Positions 52,542-62,900 of a stretch of 64,000 bases of DNA are shown piece by piece. Each line of letters starts with the position of its first letter. Within the stretch, counting starts at the first letter, position 1. The position numbers were made by a program, and so were the translations under genes. The notes below the pieces were generated by a model. The model ran no database searches, had not been told where the DNA came from, and saw nothing but the letters and a program-made list of their open reading frames with translations. The stretch covers positions 62,001-126,000 of the forward strand of contig NZ_JAFVMH010000004.1 of assembly GCF_017377735.1 (NCBI RefSeq), read 5' to 3'. This DNA is from Acetobacter garciniae (GTDB lineage Bacteria > Pseudomonadota > Alphaproteobacteria > Acetobacterales > Acetobacteraceae).

Positions 52542-54134
52542 TTAAAATCCTGCGGCATAACCATCGCTTCTTGGGTCCCCGGCTCCTTCGAACAAGCCGC
52601 TGGCATGCCGCACCACCGCCCCCGCATGCCCCATGAGGCTGGAGAACGGGGCAACCCGTTCCACCACATGCCCGGCCTGTTCAAGCCTGGCCACCACACC
52701 GGCATCGAGCGCGCTTTCCACCTTCAGTGTGTTGCTGTTGCTGCCCCATGTGCGGCCCAGCAGCCAACGGGGCGCTGTAACCGCCTGCTGCAACCCCATG
52801 CCAAACAGGGCATAGCGGGTGAAAATGGCAGCCTGCGTCTGGGGCTGTCCTTCCCCACCCATGGTGCCGTACACCATGACCCGGCCATCATCAAAGCGGG
52901 CCAGGGCCGGGTTGAGCGTATGAAACGGCTTGCGGCCGGGCTCGTAAGCATTCCACGTAGCGGGCGCCAACTGGAAGGACGCCCCCCTGTTCTGCCACAA
53001 TAGGCCCGTCTCGGGCAGGAACACGCCCGACCCAAATTCGAAATACAGGCTCTGGATCATGCTGACGGCAAGGCCCGTGCCATCGATCGCGCCCATCCAC
53101 GTCGTATCGCCCTGCTGGGATGGCACGGGCCAAGGCATGGCACGGTGCCTGTCGATACCCGCCGCCAGTGCCGCAAGCCCTGCCTTGTCATCCAGAAACG
53201 CCTGGGCATCACGCGTCATATAGCGCGGATCACCCACATGCGCATTGCGGAACAGGAACGCGCGCTTGGTCGCTTCCACCAGCCCGTGCACATGGGCAAA
53301 GCCTTCGCCCTCCGCCACGCCCAGCCTTTCGAACAGGTCCAGAATAGCCAGGGACGCAACACCCTGCGTGGGCGGCGGCGTATTATAGACCTGCACGCCG
53401 TTCAGGCGCGTATGCAGGGGGGCCTTGTGTTCCACACCATGGCGGGCAAAATCCTCCGCCGCCAGCGGGCTGCCCGCAGCAGAAAGATCGGCCAGCAGCA
53501 GATCGGCAATGCCGCCGCTGTAGAAACTGCCAAGCCCATGATCGGCCATATGCTGCAAGGTTCTGGCCAGCGCGGGGTTTTTACGAATCTCGCCCGCACG
53601 GAACAGCCGCCCGTCCGGGGCATAGCTGTCGGCAAAGGCGGCGTTATCCAGCAGTTCATCCTGCTTGTGGGCCAGCAATGTGGCCTCGCTTTGCGAGACG
53701 GCATAGCCGTTTGCCGCGTACCAGATCGCATCATTCAGCAGGTCGCGCACAGGCAGCGGTGGTTGCAGGGCGGCACTGCACTGCAAGGCAGCCTGCCAGC
53801 CCGAAACTGCGCCGGCCATGGTATTGGTCGCCAGCCCCCCGCGCCAGGGCACGCTCTCGTACCCGCCCTTGCGGTACAGGTCGATACTGCCGCCCAGCGC
53901 GGCCGCCCCACAGGCGTCCAGCACCTGCGTGCGCCCGTCGGGATAGGCGACAAGCCAGAACGCATCTCCGCCGATCCCGGTCATATGCGGGTAGACGGCG
54001 GATAATGTCGCGGCCATGGCGGTCACGGCTTCCAGCGCCGTGCCACCTTTCTTAAGGATATCCAGCCCGCTTTGACTGGCCAGGTGATGGGGGGATGTCA
54101 CCATCCCGCGTGTGGACTGAAATGTGTGCAGCAT
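52542..54134 (-). CDS. ggt: Gamma-glutamyltransferase family protein
   Basis: A 530-residue Ntn-hydrolase that self-cleaves into two subunits and transfers or hydrolyses gamma-glutamyl groups, for example from glutathione. The N-terminus MVTSPHHLASQSGLDILKKG and MTGIGGDAFWLVAYPDGRTQ fit the family. The processing and nucleophile Thr is Thr344 in GDTTWMGAIDGTGLAVSMIQ, and a GVFLPETG/GGEGQPQTQ pattern lies in the small subunit. No signal peptide is present, so it appears cytoplasmic, as in the GGT-like subgroup. The ATG at 54134 is chosen since conserved sequence starts there. Its substrate may be a gamma-glutamyl compound other than glutathione. Confidence 0.87.
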   Translation of the reverse strand: MLHTFQSTRGMVTSPHHLASQSGLDILKKGGTALEAVTAMAATLSAVYPHMTGIGGDAFWLVAYPDGRTQVLDACGAAALGGSIDLYRKGGYESVPWRGGLATNTMAGAVSGWQAALQCSAALQPPLPVRDLLNDAIWYAANGYAVSQSEATLLAHKQDELLDNAAFADSYAPDGRLFRAGEIRKNPALARTLQHMADHGLGSFYSGGIADLLLADLSAAGSPLAAEDFARHGVEHKAPLHTRLNGVQVYNTPPPTQGVASLAILDLFERLGVAEGEGFAHVHGLVEATKRAFLFRNAHVGDPRYMTRDAQAFLDDKAGLAALAAGIDRHRAMPWPVPSQQGDTTWMGAIDGTGLAVSMIQSLYFEFGSGVFLPETGLLWQNRGASFQLAPATWNAYEPGRKPFHTLNPALARFDDGRVMVYGTMGGEGQPQTQAAIFTRYALFGMGLQQAVTAPRWLLGRTWGSNSNTLKVESALDAGVVARLEQAGHVVERVAPFSSLMGHAGAVVRHASGLFEGAGDPRSDGYAAGF

Positions 54135-54335
54135 GGCCCAATCTTGCACGGCTACGACACGATGAAAAGCCCGATCCCTCTCCGCCGGCCTGCCGTTGGG
54201 CGGCAAGCGGGAGACAAGTGGGAGGCCAGTCGCGCGGCCAATGGGCGGCCAGCATTTTCAACCTATCCGCGCCGGGGCCGCCATCCCGCCAGATAGAACC
54301 CGTGGCGCGGACAGATCCTGCTGGCGTCGTTGTTT

Positions 54336-55976
54336 TTACAAAGTGCCGATCACCTTCAGGCCGACCAGGGCAGCGTCAGGCGTACGGCCTGCTTCGCCCG
54401 GGCGGATCATGTACTGGAATTCGGGCTGCACCAGAATGCCGGGAACGGCATCGATCGCGTAATAGGCTTCGATCACATGGGAATCCGTCTGCGGGGCGAG
54501 AACCTGCGACCCCAGCGAATACCCGGCATCAAGGGCATACATCTGCCCCAGTTCCTTGCGGTGGCTGACATGGTACCAGGAATACAGGATACCGACCCGA
54601 TCCTTGTCACGGTTGGGAATAACGCCGTTGAAGGACATGCCGCCATACGCTTCATCGGAAATGGAGGAGACATGCGGCGTGTTGTGGATGTAGCCCGCCA
54701 TCAGGTACCCGCCCGCCATCTGGCTGGCACCCCCCTTGCGGTAGACCATCTGGTCGCCTTCGAACCAGAACATGTCCATGGGCGCGCTGCGGGAATGCGC
54801 GATAAGGCTTGCAGGCTTGGTGCCGATTATATCGGGGTAGCGGGTCGTATCATGCGCATAACCGAACACATAATGGCCGGGCAGTTTGTCGCGCGTCAGG
54901 TAAGGCTGCCAGGTAAATTCGATCGGCAGCATCAGCCCGGTCGCGTTTTCGCTGGCCCAGGCCCAGCCGCTGGGGCCGTCGGCCAGGGCGCTGACGGAAT
55001 ACGCGCCAAGCTGGATGGCGGTGTCACGCGTGGGGCGGAAGCGGATACGGCTGCCCCAGGTGGCCTTCGGGTAAACGGCAAATCCCGGATCAACCTTGAG
55101 CGCGACCGGGGCCGAACACGTGACCATGAAGGAGCAGATCAGCGGCGATGTCGCGAACACATGCGTCAGGGACATGCGGCCGAATGTAATATCCATCCGG
55201 TTGTCGAGAAATTTCTTCTCGGCATAGAAATCGACAAGATGGGCCACCACGTGGCCCGACAGGCCATACACTTCCATCAGGCTGACATAGTAATCACCCA
55301 CGCGGTCGCGTGAGACTTCGCGCCCGGCGCGGTTCATCAGCAGCGTGTGGATGGTCCAGCCTTTCAGCCCGGCCATTTTTTCCAGGTCGAAATTCATCTG
55401 CAGGGTCAGCTCGTGCACGTAATCCATGCCGCGCGCGATACCGCCGTGAATATTCGCCATGGCTTCACCTTTGTAGGTGAAGGCGAAGGAGAAACCCTTT
55501 TTTGCCAGGCGTTCGCGAAAAGGCATGATCTGCGGCAGGATGTGACCGCCACCCGCCACGGGCACGTAGTACGGATCTTCCAGGTCGGTCAGGCGCTGGG
55601 CATCCACTTCCGATGGCAAAAGCCAGGACATGGCCTCGCCCCCGGTCAGGGCGTCCAGTTCCACCTTGTGGCGGGGCATGATCCCCGCTGCCGCCCAGTT
55701 GGGACCGGCAGCAGGCGCGGCCGGAGCACCGGCATGGGACAGGCTGGCATTGACCGAGACCTTGGATGCGCCCGCGTCAGCATTGTGAACGACCGCGTCC
55801 TGGTGGGGCATTATTCGGGAACTGTCTGTCGCCTTAACGGAGGGAGTCTTCTGCTTGAGAACAGGGGCAGTCTGCGCGGAGGCGCTTGCGTATGCTGATG
55901 CGCAACAGATGGCTATACTGCACAGGCCTATTTTTATTTTGTACGCATCTTGGAAAAATATTTTAATATTTAACAT
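54336..55976 (-). CDS. oprB: Carbohydrate-selective porin OprB
   Basis: A 546-residue outer-membrane porin of the OprB family. A signal peptide of about 34 residues ending ASAYASASA is followed by a low-complexity stretch and a beta-barrel. Typical segments are FAFTYKGEAMANIHGGIARG, TFGRMSLTHVFATSPLICSF and a final MIRPGEAGRTPDAALVGLKV strand. It lets glucose and other sugars into the periplasm, where the glucose dehydrogenase encoded divergently at 56486 would oxidise them. The ATG at 55976 gives a good signal peptide. The 509 bp region between the two genes should hold both promoters. Confidence 0.92.
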   Translation of the reverse strand: MLNIKIFFQDAYKIKIGLCSIAICCASAYASASAQTAPVLKQKTPSVKATDSSRIMPHQDAVVHNADAGASKVSVNASLSHAGAPAAPAAGPNWAAAGIMPRHKVELDALTGGEAMSWLLPSEVDAQRLTDLEDPYYVPVAGGGHILPQIMPFRERLAKKGFSFAFTYKGEAMANIHGGIARGMDYVHELTLQMNFDLEKMAGLKGWTIHTLLMNRAGREVSRDRVGDYYVSLMEVYGLSGHVVAHLVDFYAEKKFLDNRMDITFGRMSLTHVFATSPLICSFMVTCSAPVALKVDPGFAVYPKATWGSRIRFRPTRDTAIQLGAYSVSALADGPSGWAWASENATGLMLPIEFTWQPYLTRDKLPGHYVFGYAHDTTRYPDIIGTKPASLIAHSRSAPMDMFWFEGDQMVYRKGGASQMAGGYLMAGYIHNTPHVSSISDEAYGGMSFNGVIPNRDKDRVGILYSWYHVSHRKELGQMYALDAGYSLGSQVLAPQTDSHVIEAYYAIDAVPGILVQPEFQYMIRPGEAGRTPDAALVGLKVIGTL

Positions 55977-56485
55977 CTTTACACCAATCCGCCCGGGGGT
56001 CTTTAGTTCTCAAACAAGTGACACGAGCCGCATAACGGGACTATAAGTCCTGAGATCACGATATCGCGATGTCTTTTCGGACCCGATCCGTCGCCAGATC
56101 CGGCCCGACAGCCGTCATGCGCATAGAATATGCTGCGTTATCAAACAGGTAAATCCATGCTTGCGGCACCGGGCCGCGCCACACCCGCGCGCCCTTGTGG
56201 TAATCACATAGTAGCATTGCAATTTTGCAACCCCATTTGGGGACCCCCAAAAAAAACGTTCCTATTTCAAAAAAAATCGCTCCCAAGCTTCGATTTTTCT
56301 GACTTATTCATAAAAATCAAATACTTAGTTATAACAAGCTCAAGCCATAAATCGTCCCTTGGTGCAATTCCTTCTCATACTCAGCCAGTGCCCCGCACGA
56401 CGCAAGGCATTTGAATTTGCCGGGGACTTCCGTCAGAAAGGGAAGTGCTAGCCAATTGTTCACCAAAATTACGGAAGCAAGCAGC
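55977..56485. promoter_or_regulatory. 509 bp divergent region between oprB and glucose dehydrogenase genes
   Basis: A+T-rich stretches lie at 55920-56010 and 56260-56350, fitting two divergent promoters, but I could not fix -35/-10 pairs. A 16 bp near-palindrome sits at 56055-56070. No gene is convincing here; a short minus-strand frame at 56056-56286 has no family-like sequence. The glucose dehydrogenase leader is about 150 bp or more. Confidence 0.5.
56055..56070. promoter_or_regulatory. 16 bp near-palindrome, candidate operator
   Basis: ATCACGATATCGCGAT is symmetrical except for one base pair (position 4 against 13), with a perfect CGATATCG centre. It lies 79 bp upstream of the oprB start and 416 bp upstream of the dehydrogenase start, as expected for an operator acting mainly on oprB. 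Confidence 0.4.
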
Positions 56486-58942
56486 ATGGTTGAGACTGAA
56501 ATAGGGAAGTCGAAATTCGGCGCGATTGACGTGTTCCGAGTTCTATTCTCGCTTATCAATATAATTATTGGATTGTATTTGTTAAAAGGAGGCTTCACCC
56601 TCCTATCTCTCGGAGGTTCCTCTTACTATTTTCTTGCCGGCATCGCCTACACGGCCATAGCTGTTCTTTATTTTCTTAAAAACCGCTATGCTTTACTCCT
56701 CTCTGTTATAACATTTGTTGCAACATTTATTTGGGCACTGGGCGACACGCCCGAGTTCGGATATTGGGCGCTCCTGCCTCGACTCGTCGTGCCGGCGATT
56801 CTCTTCACCCTCAGCCTGTGGCTTTCCGCGGCTTACTCGGCACCCTATTCCCTGGGGCAGCGCAAAGGCATGGCCGGTGTCGGCTTCGGTATCCTGGGCT
56901 GCCTGGTGATTACGCTGGTCGAAGCGTTCTCCCCCCATGGTGAAATCCACAACCCCGATGCGCTGGCGCCCCCGCCTGCAACGCCAGTTGCGACAAATGC
57001 CCCGGATGACTGGGAATTTTTCGCGCGTGACCCCAACGGCACCCGCTTTGTGCAGTACACGCAGATCACACCGCAGAACGTGAACAAGCTGCAGGTCGCC
57101 TGGATTTACCGGACCGGCCGCCGCCTGAAGGGTTCTGGCATCGGGGTGGATGAGAACACGCCGTCGCAGATCGGCAATGTTCTGTATTCCTGCACCCCTG
57201 AAGACATCGTAACCGCGATCGATGCCGACACCGGCAAAAGCCTGTGGAGATACGACGCGAAGGCCCGCACGGCCGAGCACGTCTCCTGCCGTGGCGTAGG
57301 CTACTACGACATCGACAAGGATGCCTCGCTCAGTGCAGAGGAAAAGGCGCCCCCCACGGACGGCACCCCTGTTTCCTGCCGCCAGCGTATCCTGGTCGAA
57401 ACGGTTGATGCCCGCTTCATGGCGCTGGATGCGCATACCGGTGTTCCCTGCGAAGGCTTTGGCGAACACGGCTTCGTCGATCTCAAGCCCCAGATGGGCC
57501 CGACCGAAAACAGCAAGCGCTATCACCCGACTGCCATTCCGGTTGTCATGGGCCATGTCGCCGTTATTGGTGGCTGGGTGCGTGATATCGTGCATGGTGA
57601 ACCTTCGGGCGTTGTGCGCGCCTACGACGTTCGCACCGGTGCCCTGGTCTGGGCGTGGGATGTTGGCGATCCGGACAACACGGGTGCCCCCCCTGCCGAC
57701 AAGACCTATACGCTTGAAACACCCAACGTCTGGGCCGTTCCGACCTATGACAAGGAACTGAACCTCGTTTACCTGCCGACCGGCAACGGCCCGCCTGACT
57801 ACTGGGGTGGCGACCGCGATGCGGTGAAGGAAAAGTTCGGCGCCGCGATCGTGGCGGTCGACGCATCCACCGGCAAGACCAAATGGGTTTTCCAGACTGT
57901 CCACCACGACGTGTGGGACTATGACCTGCCTTCCCAGCCGGTCCTGCATGACATGACCAATGCCAAGGGTGAAACGATCCCCGCATTGATCCAGACCACC
58001 AAGACCGGCAACATCTTCGTTGTCGACCGTCGCACGGGTGAACCCGTGACGGACGTTGTGGAACACCCCGTTGCCACGACACCGGACGCCCAGGGCGAAC
58101 ACCTGTCCAAGACCCAGCCTTTCTCCGTTGGGATGCCGACAATCGGTGCCGACCCGCTGACCGAACAGTCCATGTGGGGCGTCAGCACGTTCGACCAGCT
58201 TGGCTGCCGTATCAAGTTCAAGCAGTCGGTCTATACCGGTCCGTTCACACCGCCGGGTGAAAAGCCGTATATCGAATGGCCCAGCCTGCTGGGTGGCATG
58301 AACTGGGGTGGCGTCGCGATTGACGAAACCCGTGGCCTGATGTTCGTCAACGACATGCGCATGCCGCTGCAGATGACGCTCGTCACCAAGGAAAATGCCA
58401 AGAAGTACAAGATCTCGACCGATGAAGTCCCTGGCTTCATGGGTACGATCCGCCCGCAGGTCGCAGGTCCCTATGGTGGCGTGAAGATCGACATCCTCCA
58501 GTCCGCGCTGCAGGTGCCGTGCAACACCCCGCCCTTCGGCACCATGAGTGCGATCGATCTGCGCACGAAAAAGCTCGTGTGGCAGGTGCCGCTTGGCACG
58601 GTGCAGGATACCGGCCCGATGGGGATCAAGACCCATATGCCCGTCCCGCTTGGCATGCCCACCCTGGGTGGCCCGACGGCTACGGCATCCGGCCTGGTGT
58701 TCTTCGCCGGAACGCAGGACTACTACCTGCGCGCCCTGGACGCGACGACCGGCAAGCAGGTCTGGAAAGAACGCCTGCCCGTTGGCGCTGTAGCAGCTCC
58801 GCTGATCTACAAGTCTCCTAAAACCGGCAAGGAATACGTCGTGATTTCCGCAGGTGGCATGGCCCACTCCCCGGATATCGGCGACTACATCATCGCCTAC
58901 AGCCTGCCCGAAGGTGCCAGCACCGGCGACGCAAGCAAGTAA
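56486..58942 (+). CDS. gcd: Membrane-bound PQQ-dependent glucose dehydrogenase
   Basis: An 818-residue quinoprotein that oxidises glucose to gluconolactone in the periplasm and passes electrons to ubiquinone. The first 150 residues form five membrane segments, then an eight-bladed propeller begins at about residue 165 (DDWEFFARDPNGTRFVQYTQ). PQQ-family blocks are IYRTGRRLKGSG, HHDVWDYDLPSQPVL, LLGGMNWGGVAIDETRGLMF and HMPVPLGMPTLGGPTATASG, with FFAGTQDYYLRALDATTG closing the ring. Residues 275-286 (DIDKDASLSAEE) look like an EF-hand calcium loop. The ATG at 56486 is chosen because the membrane anchor follows; an upstream frame start at 56411 is unlikely. The substrate could be another polyol or aldose. 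Confidence 0.92.
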   Translation: MVETEIGKSKFGAIDVFRVLFSLINIIIGLYLLKGGFTLLSLGGSSYYFLAGIAYTAIAVLYFLKNRYALLLSVITFVATFIWALGDTPEFGYWALLPRLVVPAILFTLSLWLSAAYSAPYSLGQRKGMAGVGFGILGCLVITLVEAFSPHGEIHNPDALAPPPATPVATNAPDDWEFFARDPNGTRFVQYTQITPQNVNKLQVAWIYRTGRRLKGSGIGVDENTPSQIGNVLYSCTPEDIVTAIDADTGKSLWRYDAKARTAEHVSCRGVGYYDIDKDASLSAEEKAPPTDGTPVSCRQRILVETVDARFMALDAHTGVPCEGFGEHGFVDLKPQMGPTENSKRYHPTAIPVVMGHVAVIGGWVRDIVHGEPSGVVRAYDVRTGALVWAWDVGDPDNTGAPPADKTYTLETPNVWAVPTYDKELNLVYLPTGNGPPDYWGGDRDAVKEKFGAAIVAVDASTGKTKWVFQTVHHDVWDYDLPSQPVLHDMTNAKGETIPALIQTTKTGNIFVVDRRTGEPVTDVVEHPVATTPDAQGEHLSKTQPFSVGMPTIGADPLTEQSMWGVSTFDQLGCRIKFKQSVYTGPFTPPGEKPYIEWPSLLGGMNWGGVAIDETRGLMFVNDMRMPLQMTLVTKENAKKYKISTDEVPGFMGTIRPQVAGPYGGVKIDILQSALQVPCNTPPFGTMSAIDLRTKKLVWQVPLGTVQDTGPMGIKTHMPVPLGMPTLGGPTATASGLVFFAGTQDYYLRALDATTGKQVWKERLPVGAVAAPLIYKSPKTGKEYVVISAGGMAHSPDIGDYIIAYSLPEGASTGDASK

Positions 58943-58963
58943 GCGCAAGCCTCTGTCGTTACA

Positions 58964-58996
58964 GCAGGGCCATCTTCAACACGAAGATGGCCCTGC
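58964..58996 (+). terminator. First of two tandem terminators after the glucose dehydrogenase gene
   Basis: GCAGGGCCATCTTC and GAAGATGGCCCTGC form a perfect 14 bp stem with a 5-base loop, 21 bp after the stop. Only a short T stretch (CATTTG) follows, but the stem is very stable. Confidence 0.75.
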
Positions 58997-59002
58997 CATT
59001 TG

Positions 59003-59052
59003 AAAAGCCACTGTTCCGATCGCCAAAACCTGGCTTCGGGACAGTGGCTTTT
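59003..59052 (+). terminator. Second tandem terminator after the glucose dehydrogenase gene
   Basis: AAAAGCCACTGTTCC pairs with GGGACAGTGGCTTTT (one G-T pair) across a 20-base loop and runs into TTTTTCATTTTT. Two strong terminators in a row are expected for a highly expressed gene. Confidence 0.8.
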
Positions 59053-59347
59053 TCATTTTTACCGGCTTTTTTACACTCGGGGAAATTGGGCCATCCCGGT
59101 CCGTCCGCTGCCTGCTCGGCAGCGCAGGCAGCCTAACCCTGCCGGGTCGACCGCACCTCTTTGCCGCTCATGCTCCGCGAAGAGGTGCTACCCGTCGTGG
59201 CGGGAGAGCAGCCCCAGGCCAAACGATAACCGCCCATGCCTCGGCCGGCCCCATGCGCGCCATGCTCATGCGCGCCTCTCTTACTCCATCCACGGACTAC
59301 GGAGCGTGGCTCGGGTCGTCTCCCATGCGTCGTCTCCCATGCAGGGA
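59053..59347. other. Intergenic region downstream of the Lrp-type gene, no gene recognised
   Basis: About 295 bp between the tandem terminators and the end of the Lrp-type gene. It contains short repeats such as CGTCTCCCATG twice near 59320-59341 and the inverted GCGCGC pair around 59255-59275. I see no coding sequence and no T-tract hairpin for the Lrp gene. Confidence 0.4.
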
Positions 59348-59800
59348 TCAGATCGGCAGTTCGGGGTCGCACTTCACTTCCTCCATGACGGAGTAGGTGT
59401 GGGTCTGGCGTATGCCGGGCAGGCGTGTCAGCGTCTTGCCCAGGAAGTTGCGATAGGCGGTCATGTCCCGCACCCGCGCTTTGACCAGATAGTCGAACCC
59501 GCCGGCCACCATGTAGCATTCCGTCACCTGCGGAATGGCCTTGATCGCTTTTGAAAACGCCTCGAACAGGTCGGGGGTGGAGCGATCAAGTGTCACCTGG
59601 ATGAACACCACCAACCCAAGTTGCAGGGCATGCGGGTCGAGCCGCGCCATGTAGCCACGGATCACCCCCGATTGCTCCAGCTTGCGCACACGCTCGAGCG
59701 TTGCCGCGGGGCTCAGGTTGATGGCCCGCGACAGGTCGAGATTGCTCAGCCGCCCGTTTTTTTGCAGATTCGTAAGGATTTTGCGGTCAAGTTCATCCAT
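59348..59800 (-). CDS. Lrp/AsnC-family regulator, probable activator of putA
   Basis: A 150-residue leucine-responsive-type regulator. The N-terminal HTH (about residues 4-60) contains LDRKILTNLQKNGRLSNLDL and SPAATLERVRKLEQSGVI, and the C-terminal RAM effector domain contains VTECYMVAGGFDYLVKARV. Dimers and octamers are usual. It is divergent from putA with 142 bp between starts, the classical arrangement of PutR/BkdR-type regulators that activate proline catabolism in response to proline. Because this PutA lacks its own DNA-binding domain, a separate regulator is needed, which supports the role. The ATG at 59800 gives the standard N-terminus. Confidence 0.88.
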   Translation of the reverse strand: MDELDRKILTNLQKNGRLSNLDLSRAINLSPAATLERVRKLEQSGVIRGYMARLDPHALQLGLVVFIQVTLDRSTPDLFEAFSKAIKAIPQVTECYMVAGGFDYLVKARVRDMTAYRNFLGKTLTRLPGIRQTHTYSVMEEVKCDPELPI

Positions 59801-59942
59801 GATCTTTCCATATGCAAAACAGAATTCGGTCTTTCTCTTATAGGCTGATTATAATTTTTTGGTAACGCCCATCTTCCGTATTACATTTGGCATAAGGCGC
59901 GGTATGTGAGGATCAGAGTTTCCTAGCACAAAGCAGGCCGGA

Positions 59943-62900
59943 ATGACCCTTTCCTCTCCCTTTGCCACGCTTCTTGACGCTGTTCCTTCCCGCTCCACCC
60001 TGCGCGAAGCCATTACGGCCCAGACACGCCCGCCCGAGATGGCTCGCGTGCGTGCGCTGGCGACAGAGGCAGCCATTCCCGCCGATCTGGCCCCTACCGT
60101 GAGCCAGACCGCCTACAAGCTGGTCAAGGCCCTGCGCGATGCCGGCACGAGGGGGATCGTGCAGGGGCTGGTGCAGGAATACGACCTGTCCACGCAGGAA
60201 GGCGTGGCCCTGATGTGCCTGGCCGAAGCGCTTTTGCGTATTCCCGATACCGCGACGCGGGACGCGCTGATTCGCGACAAGATCGGCCAGGGCAACTGGC
60301 GCGGCCATGTGGGGGATGACAGTTCCCTGTTCGTCAACGCCGCCACCTGGGGGCTGGTCGTATCGGGCAAGCTGCTGTCTTCCGCACAGCCGCAGGGCAC
60401 GAAGGAAGGGCTGGCTGGCAGCCTGTCCAAGCTGATCGCCCGTTGCGGCGAACCCGTGATCCGCCGTGGCGTGGACATGGCCATGCGCCTGATGGGCGAA
60501 CAGTTCGTCACCGGCCAGACCATTGACAGCGCGCTCAAGAACAGCCGCCGCCTGAACGCCAAGGGCTTTCGCTATTCCTACGACATGCTGGGCGAAGCCG
60601 CGACCACGGCCGCCGATGCCGACCGGTACTACCGCGACTACGAAACCGCCATTCACGCCATAGGCAAGGCATCCGCCGGGGCGGGCGTGTATCGCGGGCC
60701 GGGCATTTCGGTCAAGCTGTCGGCGCTTCACCCGCGTTATGCCCGCCTGCAACGCGAACGGGTCATGACCGAACTGCTGCCGCGCCTGACTGCCCTGGCC
60801 CGCCTGGCCTGCCAGTACGACATCGGCTTCAATATCGATGCCGAGGAAGTGGATCGGCTGGAAATCTCGCTCGACCTGCTCGAAGCCCTGTGTTTCGACC
60901 CCAAGCTTGCGAACTGGAAAGGCATCGGCTTTGTGGTGCAGGCCTACCAGAAGCGCGCGCCCTTCGTGCTGGACTGGGTCATCGACCTGGCGCGGCGCAG
61001 CGGCCAGCGGCTGATGGTGCGCCTGGTCAAGGGCGCCTACTGGGACAGCGAAATCAAGCGCGCGCAGGTGGAGGGGCTGAGTGACTTCCCCGTCTTCACC
61101 ACCAAGGCGCATACCGATATTTCCTACATCGCCTGCGCGAAGAAGCTGCTTGCAGCGCCGGATGCCATTTTCCCGCAATTCGCGACCCATAACGCCCAGA
61201 CCCTGGCCAGCATCTACGCCCTGGCAGGGCCGGACTTTACGGTGGAAAGCTACGAATTCCAGTGCCTGCACGGCATGGGCGAAAGCCTGTACAAGGAAGT
61301 GGTGGGCCCCGACAAGCTCGACCGTCCGGTGCGCGTCTATGCCCCCGTCGGCACGCATGAAACCCTGCTGGCCTATCTGGTGCGCCGCCTGCTTGAAAAC
61401 GGGGCGAATTCGTCCTTCGTCAACCGTATCCAGGACGAAGCCGTCACCATTGAGGAACTGATCGCCGATCCGGTCACCACCCTCAAGACGCATGACGTGC
61501 CCAGCAGCATCCGCCTGCCCGCCGACCTGTTCCAGCCCGAACGCGTGAATTCCGCGGGCCTTGACCTGACGGACGAAAACACGTTGCGCGAGCTGGCCAA
61601 AAACCTGGCGGTTCCCGCCCCCCGGCTGGGTGAGACGGGCGAGCCCGTGCTGAACCCGGCCGACCACAGCGATGTGGTGGGCCATGTCACCTTCGCCACC
61701 CCGACCGAAGTGACACAGGCCGTGGCGCGCGCGCAATCTGCTTTTGCAGGCTGGAGTGCGCGCACACCGCAGGAACGTGGTGCCCTGCTGGCCGCCGCCG
61801 CCGACAGGCTGGAAGCCGAAACACCTTACCTGCTGGGCATTATCGTGCGCGAAGCGGGCAAGACGTTCGCCAACGCCGTGGCCGAAGTGCGTGAAGCGGT
61901 GGACTTCCTGCGCTATTACGGCGCACAGGTGTCCAACACGTTCAGCAACGACACCCATCGTCCGCTGGGGCCCGTGGTCTGTATCAGCCCGTGGAACTTC
62001 CCGCTGGCCATTTTCCTCGGCCAGGTTGCCGCGGCCCTGGCGGCTGGCAATACCGTGCTGGCCAAGCCGGCGGAAGAAACCCCGCTGATCGCCAGCGAAG
62101 CCGTGCGTATCCTGCATGAAGCCGGCATTCCGGCCAATGCGGTGCAGATCGTGATCGGCGCGGGTGCCGTGGGGGCCGCCCTTGTGGGGGACAAGGCCGT
62201 GCGCGGCGTGATGTTCACCGGCTCCACCGAGGTGGCGCGGCTGATCCAGGCGCAACTGGCCGGCCGCCTGAACCCCGATGGCCAGCCCGTACCGCTGATT
62301 GCCGAAACAGGCGGACAGAACGCCCTGATCGTCGACAGTTCCGCCCTGGCCGAACAGGTGGTGGGGGATGTCCTGTCCTCCGCCTTCGACAGCGCGGGCC
62401 AGCGCTGCTCGGCCCTGCGTGTCCTGTGCCTGCAGAATGACTGCGCCGATCGCGTGCTGACCATGCTCAAAGGGGCGATGGAAGAACTGGCCGTGGGCAA
62501 CCCCACCCAGCTTGCCACCGATATCGGCCCGGTCATTACGGCAGAGGCGCAGTCGCTCATCAACGGTCATATCGACGCCTTGCGCAAGCAGGGCTACAGC
62601 GTGCACCAGACCGCCATGCCCGAAGCCTGCGCGCAGGGCACCTTCGTGCCCCCGACCCTGATCGAGATCGGCGGCATTGCCGCCCTCAAGCGCGAGGTCT
62701 TCGGCCCCGTGCTACATGTGGTCCGCTACGCACGCCAGGACCTGAACGCGCTGATGGACGCCATCAACGCCACGGGCTACGCCCTGACCTTTGGCGTTCA
62801 TTCCCGTATTGACGAGACCATCAACGCCGTGACGGCGCGTTCGCATGCGGGCAATATCTACGTCAATCGCAACCTTGTCGGTGCGGTCGTGGGTGTGCAG

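Noticed and set aside
56056..56286. Small minus-strand gene between oprB and the glucose dehydrogenase gene
   Set aside because: The 76-residue frame has no ribosome binding site and no family-like sequence, and it lies in promoter DNA.
56693..58948. 751-residue open frame on the minus strand
   Set aside because: It is antisense to the glucose dehydrogenase gene, has no recognisable domain and shows the composition of a shadow frame.
59913..62606. 897-residue open frame on the minus strand
   Set aside because: It lies wholly antisense to putA. High G+C at third positions keeps antisense frames open; its sequence is His/Gln/Gly/Arg-rich with no family blocks, while putA has all catalytic motifs.
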